Shown: positions 11,336 through 22,597, counted from the first letter of the stretch. The stretch is DNA of 64,000 nucleotides from Chinchilla lanigera (GCF_000276665.1 NW_004955472.1:3545653-3609652), one strand, 5' to 3'. Program-made: numbers and translations. The notes: generated by a model not told the origin, from the letters alone.

Positions 11336-12390
11336 ATAGGAAAATGTCCAAATGTATGAAAGAAGAGGATGCTTGAGGCAAAGCTCAGGAAGATAAACCA
11401 TGTTACTGTGCCAGGTAGATTTGTGCATAGTGTACCGGTTTTCAACACTTGTAGAGACAACATTAAGAGAGATTCTCAACCTGTAGGTTCTGCTAAAATG
11501 TGGTAGGAAGACAAGGAGGATTTAACCTTGAATCCTGGAGAAAAGGCTCAAGAAATCACTACTGGTACAGACGGAGATGTCTTTCTAGTCATAATATGCT
11601 AAAAATAAATTAAGGTGAAGAAAGTTTTTCCCTTAGTTTTAGTTTAGTTTAGAAACTAAATTATCTTATATTTATACATGGAAACTTTACTATCTAGTAC
11701 TATAGACATATAATGTTGGATAAGAGAGACATGTTAGAGATCTTTATTTGTCTCTCTGGATTTTCCTGCGGTGGCTAGTGGAGAGAAAGTTTCATGATTA
11801 AATTACTCCAGGCAAAGTAGCACTCCTTTACTACAGTAAAATATATGCATTTTTTTGAAGAATCCTCCATTTTGGTTTTAATGGACTTACAATTCTCAGA
11901 CATCATTATTCTCTGCTTTCATTTTATTTAGCTTTGGTAAGGTCACAATTGGAGATTTTCACTTAATTCTAGCCCATAAGGGATACTAAAGTGTGAGGCA
12001 TGGAGCTCTCTAGGTCATTCAGAATACTTGGGTTTGCAAGTCCGAGGTGAAACTTCAGCTGACTGGGAGAGCCACTGAGGAGTAGTAATTGGCCTCAAGT
12101 CAAGACACAAAAATTCAGCCAATTACATTTAGTTAATGTTGATTATCTCTTCTGCCAATCATGAAATAATTCTGAAACTGTTATAGTGATTCTAGACTTG
12201 GAAAAAAAAGAGGCATCTCTTTAAGCGTTTTTGAAACATTAGGATTAGGGAAGTTGTGCACATCTGTATACATGTGTTTATATGTTCAGTAAATAAATAT
12301 AGCAATAAATAAAATTTCATTCATCAGAGGCAGTCATTGTCATGGAGTCAGTACAGGAGTAGGTATATATTCTTTAAGTAAAATCGGTTT
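11336..12390. other. unassigned AT-rich DNA
   Basis: I see no gene and no repeat I can name. The only frames are very short. Confidence 0.4.
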
Positions 12391-12394
12391 CATA

Positions 12395-12500
12395 ATAGGG
12401 AAAATATGGGTTTGAAAGCCACTGCTGACATATCACTAACTGTGAAACCCCTTAACTATAAATTTCTGTTTTCTGGTTTGTAAAATCTTTAAGGGTTATA
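12395..12500 (+). mobile_element. MIR SINE fragment
   Basis: The order 'CACTAACTGTGAAACCCCTTAA', a pyrimidine-rich 'TTTCTGTTTTCTGG', then 'TTTGTAAAAT' follows the MIR core and 3' half. It is heavily diverged. Confidence 0.5.
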
Positions 12501-12524
12501 TAGAAACATGATTTGTAATAGCTA

Positions 12525-12745
12525 GATCTTGTAAATAGTATATACATCCATCAACAGGATAATGGATAAGGAAATGTGGTATCCATATAGAATGGAGTAC
12601 TACTCTGCCATAAAGAAATATAAACTTGAGGCATGTACAGGCAAATGGATACAACTTGAGAACATAAGGTTAAGTGAAAAAGTCAGACACACAAGCTTAA
12701 ATAGCACATTGTTTCCTTTATCTGATAAACTTATTTTGTCATGAA
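12525..12745 (+). mobile_element. L1 3' ORF2/UTR fragment
   Basis: 'AATGTGGTATCCATATAGAA', 'GGAGTACTACTCTGCCATAA', and 'GGCAAATGGATACAACTTGA' are hallmark L1 3'-terminal ORF2 and UTR phrases in plus orientation. A 60-codon frame over it is the residue of ORF2 (a W-Y-P-Y-R-M-E-Y-Y-S-A-I-K-K-type motif). Confidence 0.85.
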
Positions 12746-14475
12746 ATTTTGTTTTACTTTTTCATAAAATAAAGTTATTATGATGAGGGTTGGCATTAAC
12801 AGAGAAGGGACACATAAAGCATACCCAGGAGGCATGTTTGCAGGTTCTCCCATGCGGTGGGAAATACACTTACCAACGGTTCTCCTGCCATACTTAGGGC
12901 TCCTCAGTCAGAGCCTGGTGAGGGATAACCCTTTGATGACTTCACATACTTACCTGAGAATGTTTTTACATTTGATTTTTGAATTAGTAGAAGAGTGAGC
13001 GCCAGAAACCATGATCCCACCTAATTCTATGTGTTCTGTTTCTGACATTTTAGCCAAAACATTAACCAGTTCTAGAGCAGTTGTTATTTAAGCATGACTT
13101 TTATCTAAGAATAGAAATAAGGGCACAGTTTACAGAGAGTACTACTATTGTTTTGATCCTTGTCTTTATTGCACTGTGTGCTGTGTTCACAAGACTGTAC
13201 TCATGCGATCATTAGCTGTCAATCTATGCATGTGGATGTGATCAGAGTGACTATGTTTTATGGGTTTTTCTGGATTTCTTGTGTTCCTCTGTGAATGCTC
13301 CTTGTTGTTTCAGCAATCCATTAGTTTATCCTTCAGCCTGGACTTTTGGGTCCCCAGATTTAAGTGAGTTGTGTGGACAGTGGATAGACTCTTGAATCTC
13401 ATTAAAAGGAAGCCTTTCTGTGGAAAACGCTCAGGGTTCTCCTTCTCTTGGAAGCAGCAATGGGGAAACGGTTGTGGCAAAACTGAGTCCAGGAAAGCAA
13501 CAACACCTGAGGAAGTCTGGAGGCAGTGAACAGCTTCATTTTACATCAGTGGTACTAGTGGGGATCTTTCACTTAATAAACCAGGCAGCCCAGTGCTTAG
13601 GGGCTAGTACTTTTATATGATTCATAAGTAGGAGGTACAAAGGTGAGACAGCACAACCTGGCAGCTCTTTGATTAGCTAGCAGGGTGAGATCATCAGATA
13701 CAAGGCTAGATTTATGAGCATCAGTTACAAGACCAGATTAATGATCATGGAGCTTGCTACAGTCAGACATCCTGCATGTTCAGTTAAGCTCTCGTGGTTA
13801 CAGGGGTCAAGAAAGCAATTACAGAGCCATGAAGCACTTACAGGGCTAGGCAGCTTCAAAAAGAACAAAATTTAAAAAAAGAATAATTTTTCTTGTACAG
13901 TTTTTTCCTTTCTAAACGAACTAGCATTTGTCAAGAGTGTAATAGACCAAGTGCTAAATTGCTTTTCCAAAGTTTTCAAGCTTAATACCTGGAACTGTAA
14001 ATGTGATAAAAATATCACAAGTATTACTATGCTATTTTACCTGGTTAAACAATTGGCTTTGATCTTATCAAAGGAGGATTATAGGGAAGATTATTACCCC
14101 TGTAATCTAATCACACGAGCCATTTCACAACAGAATTTTTCTTTCTGGTGGATCAAAGAGCAGAAAATCAGAGAGAATCAAATCACGTGAAGAGGATGGC
14201 TTGGGCAGCAATGTTTAGGGATTGAAAGTGACCTCTAGTCAACAGCCAGAAAGAGAGCTCACATATCTGTTAGAATTAGTGTGTGACAATTATGGGAATA
14301 AGTGTGGAAGAGGTCTTCAGTCCCAGACCAACAATTTGATCTTAGTTCTGGGAGATCCTAAGCAGAGACACCAGGTAAATTCTCCTGGACTTTTCACCTC
14401 CAAAAGTGGAGATAATGAAGCAATGTTGTTTAAAGTTCCTAAGTGTGTGGCGATTATTACACAATGGAAGACTAA
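12746..14475. other. unassigned DNA
   Basis: Mixed composition without a recognisable exon. Frames at 13420-13620, 13951-14190 and 14222-14569 lack any known domain, and the last one runs into the MIR that follows. About 13640-13860 has LTR-like composition but I cannot assign it. Confidence 0.4.
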
Positions 14476-14479
14476 CTCA

Positions 14480-14665
14480 TATGTCTTTTCAGTTGTGACA
14501 TGCTATCCTAAGTGTTTTCCAAATAGCATTCACTTGTGGCAGCAATTCTTGGGAGACAGAACTCTGTAACTATTGTGTAGATAGGATGTGGAGGCTCAGG
14601 GAGTTTGTGTGACTTGCCTAAGGTCTCCTCAGCTGTAAGGGGCAGAACCCAAGTTAGGAGTCATT
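14480..14665 (+). mobile_element. MIR SINE
   Basis: Ends with 'GGAGGCTCAGGGAGTTTGTGTGACTTGCCTAAGG'-type core (14588-14622), then 'CAGCTGTAAGGGGCAGAACCC', which is the MIR core in plus orientation. The upstream part has the MIRb-like 'CATGCTATCCTAAGTG' block. Confidence 0.8.
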
Positions 14666-14669
14666 GACT

Positions 14670-15014
14670 GTAAATGCTAACAGCTGTTATTACACTATTC
14701 TCAGAAATCTAGCAGAATAACTAGACACCATGCAGCTAGAGAAAGTCAATCCAAAGAATGACCCAAAGGAAGGATTTTCTAACTGAACTGCCTGGTAACA
14801 CAGCCTTAAATCTAGACTTGTGGGTTTTCTGTGATTCTTCCCCGTCTCTTTTGATTTAGCATGGACTCAAGTAAAAGTCTGAGCCACTGCCTCTTCATGT
14901 AGTGGTAAATTTCTGCTTTTGCACAGATTGCTTCTTAGTTTGCTTTACTGATAGGGAATAATTCTGATTCCAGGTGACACCTTATTTATTTGTAATTAAA
15001 TATACCTGACCATC
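14670..15014. other. unassigned DNA
   Basis: No recognisable gene or repeat. Confidence 0.4.
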
Positions 15015-15028
15015 ATATCCCCATTCTC

Positions 15029-15108
15029 TTTTTCTTTTTTTTTTTTTTGAAGAGTAAATGAAGGATAACATAATAATAGGGGGGGGCTTACCAAATTACA
15101 GACAAATA
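15029..15108 (-). mobile_element. tiny 5'-truncated retroposon with 14-bp target-site duplication
   Basis: A T-rich tract (15029-15049), then 59 bp of purine-rich sequence, enclosed by the perfect direct repeat ATATCCCCATTCTC (15015-15028 and 15109-15122). The T tract at the left means the insert is in minus orientation. Its 'TAAATGAAGGATAACATAATAA' resembles 'TAAAAGGAGGAAAACATTAA' at the 3' end of the L1 at 17004, so it is probably an extremely short L1 3'-end insertion. Confidence 0.75.
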
Positions 15109-15122
15109 ATATCCCCATTCTC

Positions 15123-16880
15123 ACATCACTAACTAAGCAGAAATAAGTTCCAACTTGTACTATATGAAATTCATAATATTTTAAGTGTAATTTTTTAGAG
15201 GAAACCTAGTGTAGTTCACATAAGACTAATCAAGTTGATTTGTTAAGTCTTCTATTTGATCCCTTGATCATAGGTATAATTAATCGATTGAGTTATCACA
15301 ATTCACAGAAACTGAAACTATAGCTGAAATTAGCCTTCTAAATCCAATTAAGATGCAAAAATATTTTTATAGATTTTCATGTAGCAATATTGCTTCATTT
15401 TCTAGTATTTGATTTCATTTATAAGTGAACACAGCACTTGCTGTGAACCAAGCACATCTACAGAGAATCTTTATGAGTTTAAGACACAACAATGCACTTT
15501 AAAAAGAATTTCACATCTAACATAAACATTTTGTGAAAACTTTCACTGGTCTTGTGCCTGCGTAAGTCAGTTTTCACAATCTGAACAGCCCAAGTTAGTC
15601 TTTCTTTGTCAATTAACGGTTTGAGTAGAGTTATTTTGCGACATCAAAAGAACTTCAGCTGAAGCTATAGAAAATAATCCACTGAATTCACTTTATAGGA
15701 CATTTCCTATAGAAACAGCTGAGGTACTTAAATTCATTTACCACTGTAGATTTTAATGAATAAATTGAGTAGTGTGTATATAAAATATAGAGAACTAAAG
15801 AAAAAATATTAACTCTTGGCTCCAAGAAAATAATGAATTGTATCAATTTATTTCCTATTTTGAAATATGTACTATGTCTACACAGAAATATGGTCAAATT
15901 TAGTATCATATGATACTAAATTAAAATTTTTCTTCTGTTAATATTTAAACATAAGTACTCTGTCATGTTAGCTTAGTCTCCGTAGGCATTACCCTGTGGC
16001 TTTATAATTTCCACCATGTGGCTATATCGAAATCATTAAGAATGTCATGATTTTTAGGTGTTTAGAGTGAGACATTTTCTGAACCACCATGATACTTTGA
16101 TCAGTATTCAGCTTTGCATAGAACATTTTTCTACTCTTCTATTTTGAGGTAATGTCACTTTTTATCAATTGTGACTCATATTTTTCAGTGTGAAGTCAGA
16201 ACTTACGCAAATGAACAAAATGCAGTGCACACTTTATCCTCTGGGGGCTCGACACATACAAGTCTTTCATTTTCGTTTTATTCAAAGGCAGCTTTCTCTG
16301 TCCAGTGACATAGGTGCCTCAGCATCCAGTGATTAAATCCTGACATTCTTTTCACAATCCATCTCCATCACAATGTTTTCCATTCTATGGTATAAGAAGT
16401 GATTAATTTTAATTACAGTCATGACCACCTTATAGCAGAGGCTAAAAGGATGATTACACAAATCATGTTTCATAATATTTTTCAGTAAGATCAAGCTTCA
16501 GCACAGCTACCAGGCTCAAATAACTGATTTGCATACCATTATATGCAATTTGAATCAACTTATTTTATCTGCTCCCATCCATTAGTCATTTTATTACAGC
16601 TTTGAAAATGTAATAAGTCTACCATGAGTCTGCTTATGAAAGTATGAGTGTGGCATTCCATCACTAACACAGTTGAAATCATGAGAAAAAAACCCAGGTT
16701 ATTTTATTTTCTTGTTGGATGGACTATAGTATTCATGGGCTATCAACATACCATTAGAAAATCATTATATTGATTAAATATTTATTTGTAATTTTTTGAA
16801 TATGTACCATAAGCCTGATAAGTATACTGAGTTTAGTTTATTGCTGTATTTTATCGAATCCTTACTAAAACACCCTATTT
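15123..16880. other. unassigned AT-rich DNA
   Basis: No recognisable gene. About 15420-15490 ('GAACACAGCACTTGCTGTGAACCAAGCAC') may be an MIR or L2 remnant. A 73-codon minus frame at 15688-15909 has no domain. Confidence 0.4.
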
Positions 16881-16884
16881 TTTA

Positions 16885-16975
16885 TTATATTTATTTTTTG
16901 GTGGTCTAGGGATCAAGCTTAGGGCCTCACCCATGATAGGGAAGTGCCTACATTTGAGCTACATCCCTAAACTCC
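16885..16975 (-). mobile_element. old ID-like tRNA SINE
   Basis: Reverse complement of the tRNA-SINE: 'GGGATCAAGCTTAGGGCCTC...GTGCCTACATTTGAGCTACATCCCTAAAC'. It is more diverged than the other copies, and no clear target-site duplication remains. Confidence 0.75.
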
Positions 16976-17003
16976 GCATTTTAAATATGAGGGAGCAGTC
17001 TTA

Positions 17004-17859
17004 TTTATTTTTTTAATTTTTTTTATTTTAAAAATAAAAGGAGGAAAACATTAACAGACAGACAACATTTTACAACATAGCAAAAGAACAGTACAGACAA
17101 TACGGAGTTACAAACAAAGTGGTAGGGAATTAACAATGGTGGTTGTATTACATATTGATATCTTCAAAGTGGTTTCTCATGAAAACAGGTATAGACATGC
17201 AATACTGATCAACCAAAGACTCACTGACAGTTACTTTCAGTATAGAAATAGAAGACAGAAGAACAACCATGTTAACTATTCTGTATATACATACATACAA
17301 AATTTCTCCTTCTTTCCCTTCTCTTTTCCCACATCCCAGTTGCCCTTTACTCTTGAGTGGTTTCCTATCATTTCACAGTGTCTATCATACCTCCAAGTTT
17401 AAATTAACTCTTTCAGGTTTTACACTAGTGAAACAATGCGGTGCTTGCACATGTATGTTTGATTTATTTCACTTATGAGTATGGTCTCTAGTTGTGACCA
17501 TTTGCCTATACAAGCCTCAAGTTTATCTTTCTTTATAGCTGAGTAATATTCCATTAGATAAAAGTACCACAATTTCCTTATCCAATCCTCAGTGGATGGA
17601 CATTTGGGTTGCTTCCACATTTTAGCAATTACAAATTGTGCTGCTATGAACATAGATGCACATATATCACTGTGATATGATGTTTTTAGATCTTCTGGGA
17701 AAATACCCAGCAGGGGGATACCTGGGTTGAATGGGACCTCTAGACCTACTTTTCGGGGGAATCTCCAAACTGATTTCCACAGTGGTTTCACCAGTCTGCA
17801 TTCCCACCAGCAGTGGAGAAGGCTTCCTATTTCTCCACAGCCTCGCCAGCATTTGTTAT
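17004..17859 (-). mobile_element. 5'-truncated L1 with target-site duplication
   Basis: Reading the minus strand, the L1 ORF2 C-terminal region begins at 17859 ('CATTCCCACCAGCAGTGGAG' reversed context), continues through the 'ATGGAATATTACTCAGCTATAAAG'-type block (about 17535-17560), and ends in a 3' UTR and poly(A) seen as T-rich sequence at 17004-17025. AGCAGTCTTA flanks the insert at 16994-17003 and 17860-17869, so this is an 856-bp 5'-truncated copy. A 123-codon minus frame (17420-17791) is the best surviving piece of ORF2 and still has at least one frameshift relative to the neighbouring 17667-17852 frame. Confidence 0.92.
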
Positions 17860-17869
17860 AGCAGTCTTA

Positions 17870-19286
17870 AAAAATCAGGCAACCGACTGACGTCATTTTG
17901 TTGGCCAGTAGCAAAGCCCAGTTCCAGCTCAGATTTATAGCAGCGCCAGAGCCACAGCTACAAACTTGCCGTTTCCTGTGCACGTGTCTTTTCACGGGGC
18001 TTGCACCGTGTTATCTTGTCACACATGGCACGTGGAGATGATTGTCTTGTGCAGTCACACACATGTATTTTTAAAGTAATAATTACGGAGAATTCACATT
18101 TGGACAAGCATTATTTGTGACTTCCTTCACTCCTGAGGTGTCTTCCCTATCGTTATACAGGAATCAGTTAAAATTACTAAAAGAGAACACACATTCTGTC
18201 TTCTGTACCTGATCTCTAAGTCTTCTCAAGAGAGATTTCAAAATTTAAGGTCGGTTTAACTGTGGGATAAGGCGAACGGATTCTGGTTGCGGCGCACTTA
18301 CTCCCAGAAATGTCCCGGTGGCAGTCCAAGGCGCGGTGGAAACCGGATGTTCACTTTCCTCTCGAGCCACACGGCCACCCGTGACTGAGAGCCGCGGGAG
18401 GAGGCTGATGATTGCGGTATGAAATGAGTTGGGACAATGAACTGAAACCTTACCCTTGGCCAGATGTGCACTCCAGGTTTCTGACTGTGTCTTTAAATGG
18501 AAAAGGAAAGCTCCATATTTAACCTCATAAATCGGAAGAAGAAAGGTCACAGATCGCATCTCAACAACATTTTTGTTTTTATTTCCTTAAAAAGAGGTAA
18601 TGTTTCATAGAATTCACAGATTCTTTATCAAGGTTTTAGCGATGTGATTATTAGCCAAACACTCTGTGGCAATGAAGTAAAATAAAGTAGCAAAGTTAAG
18701 GAAATGATAGGGAAGAAAAAATATATATGCATGGGTTAGAACCCTGCAACCCCTTTGAATTTTCATTGACTTAGTTCTCTATCCTATGAACCCTTAAATG
18801 AATTCTTAATAGATATAGATATGTATTATTATTTGATCATCCTTTCAAAATTAATTTCATTTATAATGAAAGAGATTATATATGTTCATTGTGGGAAATT
18901 AAGGTCAAGGACAAACTGTAGACAGAAAAGAATGATATTTTCCCACAACTTATTTTCTCTAGCAACTTACTACTTCAGATGATAAGCCCAAAATCAAACA
19001 TGATTTTTCCAGTTGATGGGTGATAATTAAATTTATGCCACCTGTAAATGAGGTTGACGTTTCCTAGGTCTTTCTTATTTCTCATATGTGAACAACCAGT
19101 TTTATTGGTGAGCATGACTGTGTGGATTTTTAACCCTTTGACTTGATGGAGTTCCTTGATGCTTTCATCCTTGTTGCCTGTTTATACAGTGTTTATTGTA
19201 CTAAGTAAGGCACAGAAAACTCCATGGTGGGTAAGAAAGAGTTTCGGACCCCGTGAAGCTTGACATCTAATACGAGCATGTCAACC
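17870..19286. other. unassigned DNA with a short CpG cluster
   Basis: No recognisable gene. About 18240-18420 carries a cluster of CpGs ('GTTGCGGCGCAC', 'AAGGCGCGGTGG', 'GAGCCGCGGGAGG') in an AT-rich background. A 104-codon minus frame covers it (18245-18559) but shows no domain. Confidence 0.45.

Positions 19287-19330
<44 letters not shown>
19287..19330. repeat. (AAT)n microsatellite at the left edge of copy 1
   Basis: 44 bp of perfect AAT units. The same tract, cut by the N gap, starts copy 2 at 22561-22592. Confidence 0.98.
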
Positions 19331-19335
<5 letters not shown>

Positions 19336-20204
19336 TGAAACAAGTGATATGATAAAGTACTTGTAAATTAGGACACAGCAAACAGTTTAGTTATTGTAAG
19401 CTACATGGGAGCAATGATGACAAATTTAGAAATTTTGCCAGAAAAGAAGAAAATATGTGGCCTTAATAGATAATAACAGCAGAAGTGTATCATGCCGTTA
19501 AATTTTATAAAGAAGGACCTTATCCTCTTAAAATCGTACACAAAGTATATCCACAGCACTTGAGGCTAAAGACAAAACAAATGCTAGTTTAATCCCTGTG
19601 AACCCTTCCTGGGGGCGTCTGGAAACTTATGTATTTGGAAGTTGATGACACCTGCAGTTGCATTTTAAGCCTTTTTAGTTTCAACTAACACCAAAGCAGA
19701 AAGAGCTAATTTAAATATACAATTACCCACCTAAATGCCGACAGTGTTATGTGACAGTGCAACAAAATTGGATTTGAGAAACCCCCTGTTTTACATCTGA
19801 TTAATAGGTGGAGTGACCAATGACCTGGGCTTACTACCTTCCCTTCAGGCAAACGGAAGTTGCCAAATTCTAGAGTCACAGACTTAAATTTCCTTTAGAT
19901 CAGGACTTCAGGCAATTCAGTAAGAAAGTTATTGAATTAAATCTTTGGCCTCCACACTGGTGAAAGTCTAAAAAGAATTTATGGAATGAGCAATGCCGGA
20001 GGTGGAAAGAGATAATGCCTGAGAGTCCTTGAATCACCCCAAATACAGATGCTGATACTGTGAATTTCATTTCTATTGAAAGCAAGAACCGAGGATCATC
20101 GGGGTCCCAGAGTCATTGTTAGAAGTAAATGAAGTGAAACTTGTATTATGATGTGTGTATCAAGACTGTTAGGTTAAGCCATATGAACGTGCTTTAGAGT
20201 CAGT

Positions 20205-20790
20205 CTTTTTTTTTTAATCTTAAAGTACAGCAAATATATGATTCAAACTATCAACAGTACAAGCACAGGTACTACATAAACAAACTATAACAGAGAATTT
20301 TAAATACATTTACAACTCTGAGAAGTAGCAGAAAGTTTTTATTCTGAGACGAGCTATCCTGAAATATTTTCCCCATCTAGAAATTGTCATAACTTAGTAC
20401 TCTAACTTGGAGATACACGTTATTCAAACTTCACCTGGGACCAAGACAGCTTAAGTGCTTCTCTTATGCCCTGAGTATTGAGAATATGGGGGAAATTTAA
20501 CTTCCTAGGATGTCAACATTAGGTCATATTGATTTACATAATGGTTGTATGAGCTCACATTCCCACCAACAGTGTAGGAGGATTCCTTTTTCATAGCGTC
20601 CTCTCCAGAATTTGTTATTGTTTGACTTCTTGATGATAGCATTCTTTCTAGAGTAAGATGGAATCTTAGTATTGTTTTAATTTGCATTTATCTAATGTCC
20701 AGAGTTCTTGGACATTTTTCTTTTCATGTATTTGTTGGCCATTTGTACTTCTTCCTCTAAGAAGAATCTATTCATTTTGCTCTGGTACTT
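20205..20790 (-). mobile_element. minus-strand L1 3' fragment (copy 1)
   Basis: About 20550-20780 is clear reverse L1: 'CACATTCCCACCAACAGTGT', 'CTCCAGAATTTGTTATTG', 'TTTAATTTGCATTTATCTAA', 'TATTTGTTGGCCATTTGTAC'. The left part, from a T-rich tract at 20205, may be its 3' UTR and is less certain. Confidence 0.7.
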
Positions 20791-20814
20791 TTCAGGAAAG
20801 TTCTGCTTTGTACT

Positions 20815-21405
20815 TTGAGCATTGCTGCTTGGCTCAAGTTCAAACCCCTCAGCCTGCTAGCACAGATCCTTCATCCCGCTGGCACAGAAATTCTCACTTC
20901 TACCACTGAGCTTTGGGTCTTCCCAGAGCAGATCTGTGAAATGGGCCTGCATGAGACATTGTCATGGCCTCCAGTTGGATTAGTGGGAGACACTGTTATG
21001 GGTTCTAGGTCTGCAGCTGGACTCATGCAGGGTATTATTGTGGGGCCAGACCCTCCACTGGATTCTTTTGTCTTTACTGTGTGGACAGATTTCCTGCACT
21101 CTCTGCTTGTATATGATTCTTTGAGTATGATTGTATATGATTCTATTACAAATAATCTTATAAAATATGTGTCCTACATTATATTGGTCCCTTTGCAAAA
21201 TCCCCAAACAGAATCAAAGACATAGACAACAAAATGCAGGAGTATAGAAAAGCGATGAAAACCTTGAATGACCAATGTAGGAAAGAATTAGAAGACATGA
21301 AAAAGATTCAAAGAGATATCCAGGAAACTAAAAATTCCATTAAAAGCTGGCAAAACCACTTGAATGAAACTGAAGACAGACTTTCAAACCTTCAAGGTAG
21401 CGTGG
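20815..21405 (+). mobile_element. L1 5' UTR-like segment and start of ORF1 (copy 1)
   Basis: A GC-moderate leader (20815-21200) of unknown subfamily runs into an ORF1-type coiled-coil coding segment. It lies next to a minus-strand L1 3' fragment, so two separate insertions abut head to head. Confidence 0.6.
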
Positions 21406-21530
21406 AAGCTAGCAGTCACAAAAGGACCAGAGCCATCCTCAGCAGCAGCGAGGTCCTGAGTTCCTCTGACCACGAGGAAAGCCGGTTCCTATCAGGAAAG
21501 CCCGTGCAACAAGCTGCTAAATACTGTTAA
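21234..21530 (+). pseudogene. L1 ORF1p N-terminal coiled-coil fragment fused to unrelated sequence (copy 1)
   Basis: A 98-codon open frame. Residues about 1-60 are charged and heptad-like, and contain E-T-K-N-S-I-K-S-W-Q-N-H-L-N-E-T-E-D-R-L, the pattern of the L1 ORF1p coiled coil that trimerises the RNA chaperone. After about residue 60 the sequence turns serine-rich and no longer resembles ORF1p; the RRM and C-terminal domains are missing. It is therefore a truncated, chimeric remnant, not a functional ORF1. The copy at 24496-24792 differs by one residue (Ala to Val at position 7). Confidence 0.75.
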
Positions 21531-21629
21531 AGGGTAGGACAGAGAGCATGTGGCTGCTGATGTGATTTCCAGATTCATGCTAACACCTCAGTAGAACCAC
21601 CCCCTTGAACTCCATGTTTAGAAGCTCTG

Positions 21630-21657
21630 TCTCTCTCTCTCTCTCCATATATATATA
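21630..21657. repeat. (CT)n(AT)n microsatellite (copy 1)
   Basis: A short CT run passes directly into an AT run. It is identical in length in copy 2 (24892-24919). Confidence 0.9.
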
Positions 21658-22290
21658 AATTATTGTCCCCAAGACACAACATTATGCCCCAATAACTTAT
21701 TCCAGAGGTCATTCACTCTTAGTCATACAAATACTAGGCCATTGTGTACATAATGACCATCATTGCCTGTTATGTAATGGGAGTTCTTTCCTGCCACATG
21801 GCTTCAGAATCACACCAGTCCTTCATAAAATATATTTTGGGGAATCATACCCAGCTGTTTTCCCCTTGTTTCAAATGTTTATTCTTCAGTTTCTTGTCCT
21901 GGCTCCTTTCTCCCTATGAGTTTTTTAAAGTGGTACTACTTTTATCTATCTCTTGTTTTCTCTCTGGTCTCTTTTTTTGTTCAATTATTTTAGTTCCAAG
22001 GTGGTAAATATCATCTAGATATTGATAAAAAAAATCTGTCCCAAATCTGAACAATATCTTGCTGTCTTCTAAGAAGACAGAACTAGTAAGAACATTCTCT
22101 AAAGCACCATCATTTTTCTCTGAAACTACTTGCTGGTGGATTTTGCTATTTAGTCTACCTACTTTACTTTTGTCCATTCAGTGATGGACCAACCATCAGA
22201 AAAGGTCTTAGTAATACTGAATCTTACAAGAAACATGATCTCAATATTTATCCCATTAGTCTTTTAACTGTAAGAAGATTTATTCAACTC

Positions 22291-22366
22291 TTTTTTTTTT
22301 TTTTTTTTTTTTGAGTCAAACTCATGACGTCAGGCTTGCCAGGCAAGCACTTATACCACTGAGCTA
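22291..22366 (-). mobile_element. ID-like tRNA SINE, broken (copy 1)
   Basis: Reverse SINE: T tract, 'GAGTCAAACTCATGACGTCA', 'GCCAGGCAAGCACTTATACCACTGAGCTA', then an abrupt change. The SINE's 5' head and the right-hand target-site repeat, both present in copy 2, are missing here. Seven bases next to the T tract (GTACCAG in copy 2) read as T. Confidence 0.9.
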
Positions 22367-22460
22367 TTACCCCATTCCTGCTACTAATTTTCACTTTCCC
22401 CTCATTTGGATCAGAGACCAAACAATTACAATTTTTTTCAAACTTTTTTTTTTTTTTTGG
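22367..22460. other. unique sequence between the copy-1 breakpoint and the gap
   Basis: 94 bp not found in copy 2, ending in 15 T and GG at the N run. The T tract may be the tail of another minus-strand SINE cut off by the gap. Confidence 0.6.
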
Positions 22461-22560
22461 NNNNNNNNNNNNNNNNNNNNNNNNNNNNNNNNNNNNNNNN
22501 NNNNNNNNNNNNNNNNNNNNNNNNNNNNNNNNNNNNNNNNNNNNNNNNNNNNNNNNNNNN
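22461..22560. other. assembly gap (100 N)
   Basis: Exactly 100 N, the usual placeholder for a gap of unknown size. It separates the two copies of the duplication. Confidence 0.99.

Positions 22561-22597
<37 letters not shown>

Larger units (their letters stand above)
19299..22366 (+). repeat. 3.07-kb direct duplication, copy 1
   Basis: It aligns without indels to 22561-25628 at a constant offset of 3262 bp. By eye there are four single-base differences (20990 A/G, 21014 C/T, 21178 A/G, 21253 C/T) and a 7-base block at 22306-22312 (T7 here, GTACCAG in copy 2). Homology stops at 22366, inside a SINE. Confidence 0.95.

Noticed and set aside
20205..21405. Twin-priming inversion of one L1
   Set aside because: The minus-strand part is the L1 3' region while the plus-strand part is the 5' UTR and ORF1. 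Twin priming joins neighbouring parts of a 3'-anchored copy, so two separate insertions are simpler.
21914..22177. 87-codon minus frame at 21914-22177 and its copy at 25176-25439, identical in two places
   Set aside because: The identity comes from the 3.07-kb duplication, not selection. An opposite-strand frame overlaps it and no domain is recognisable.
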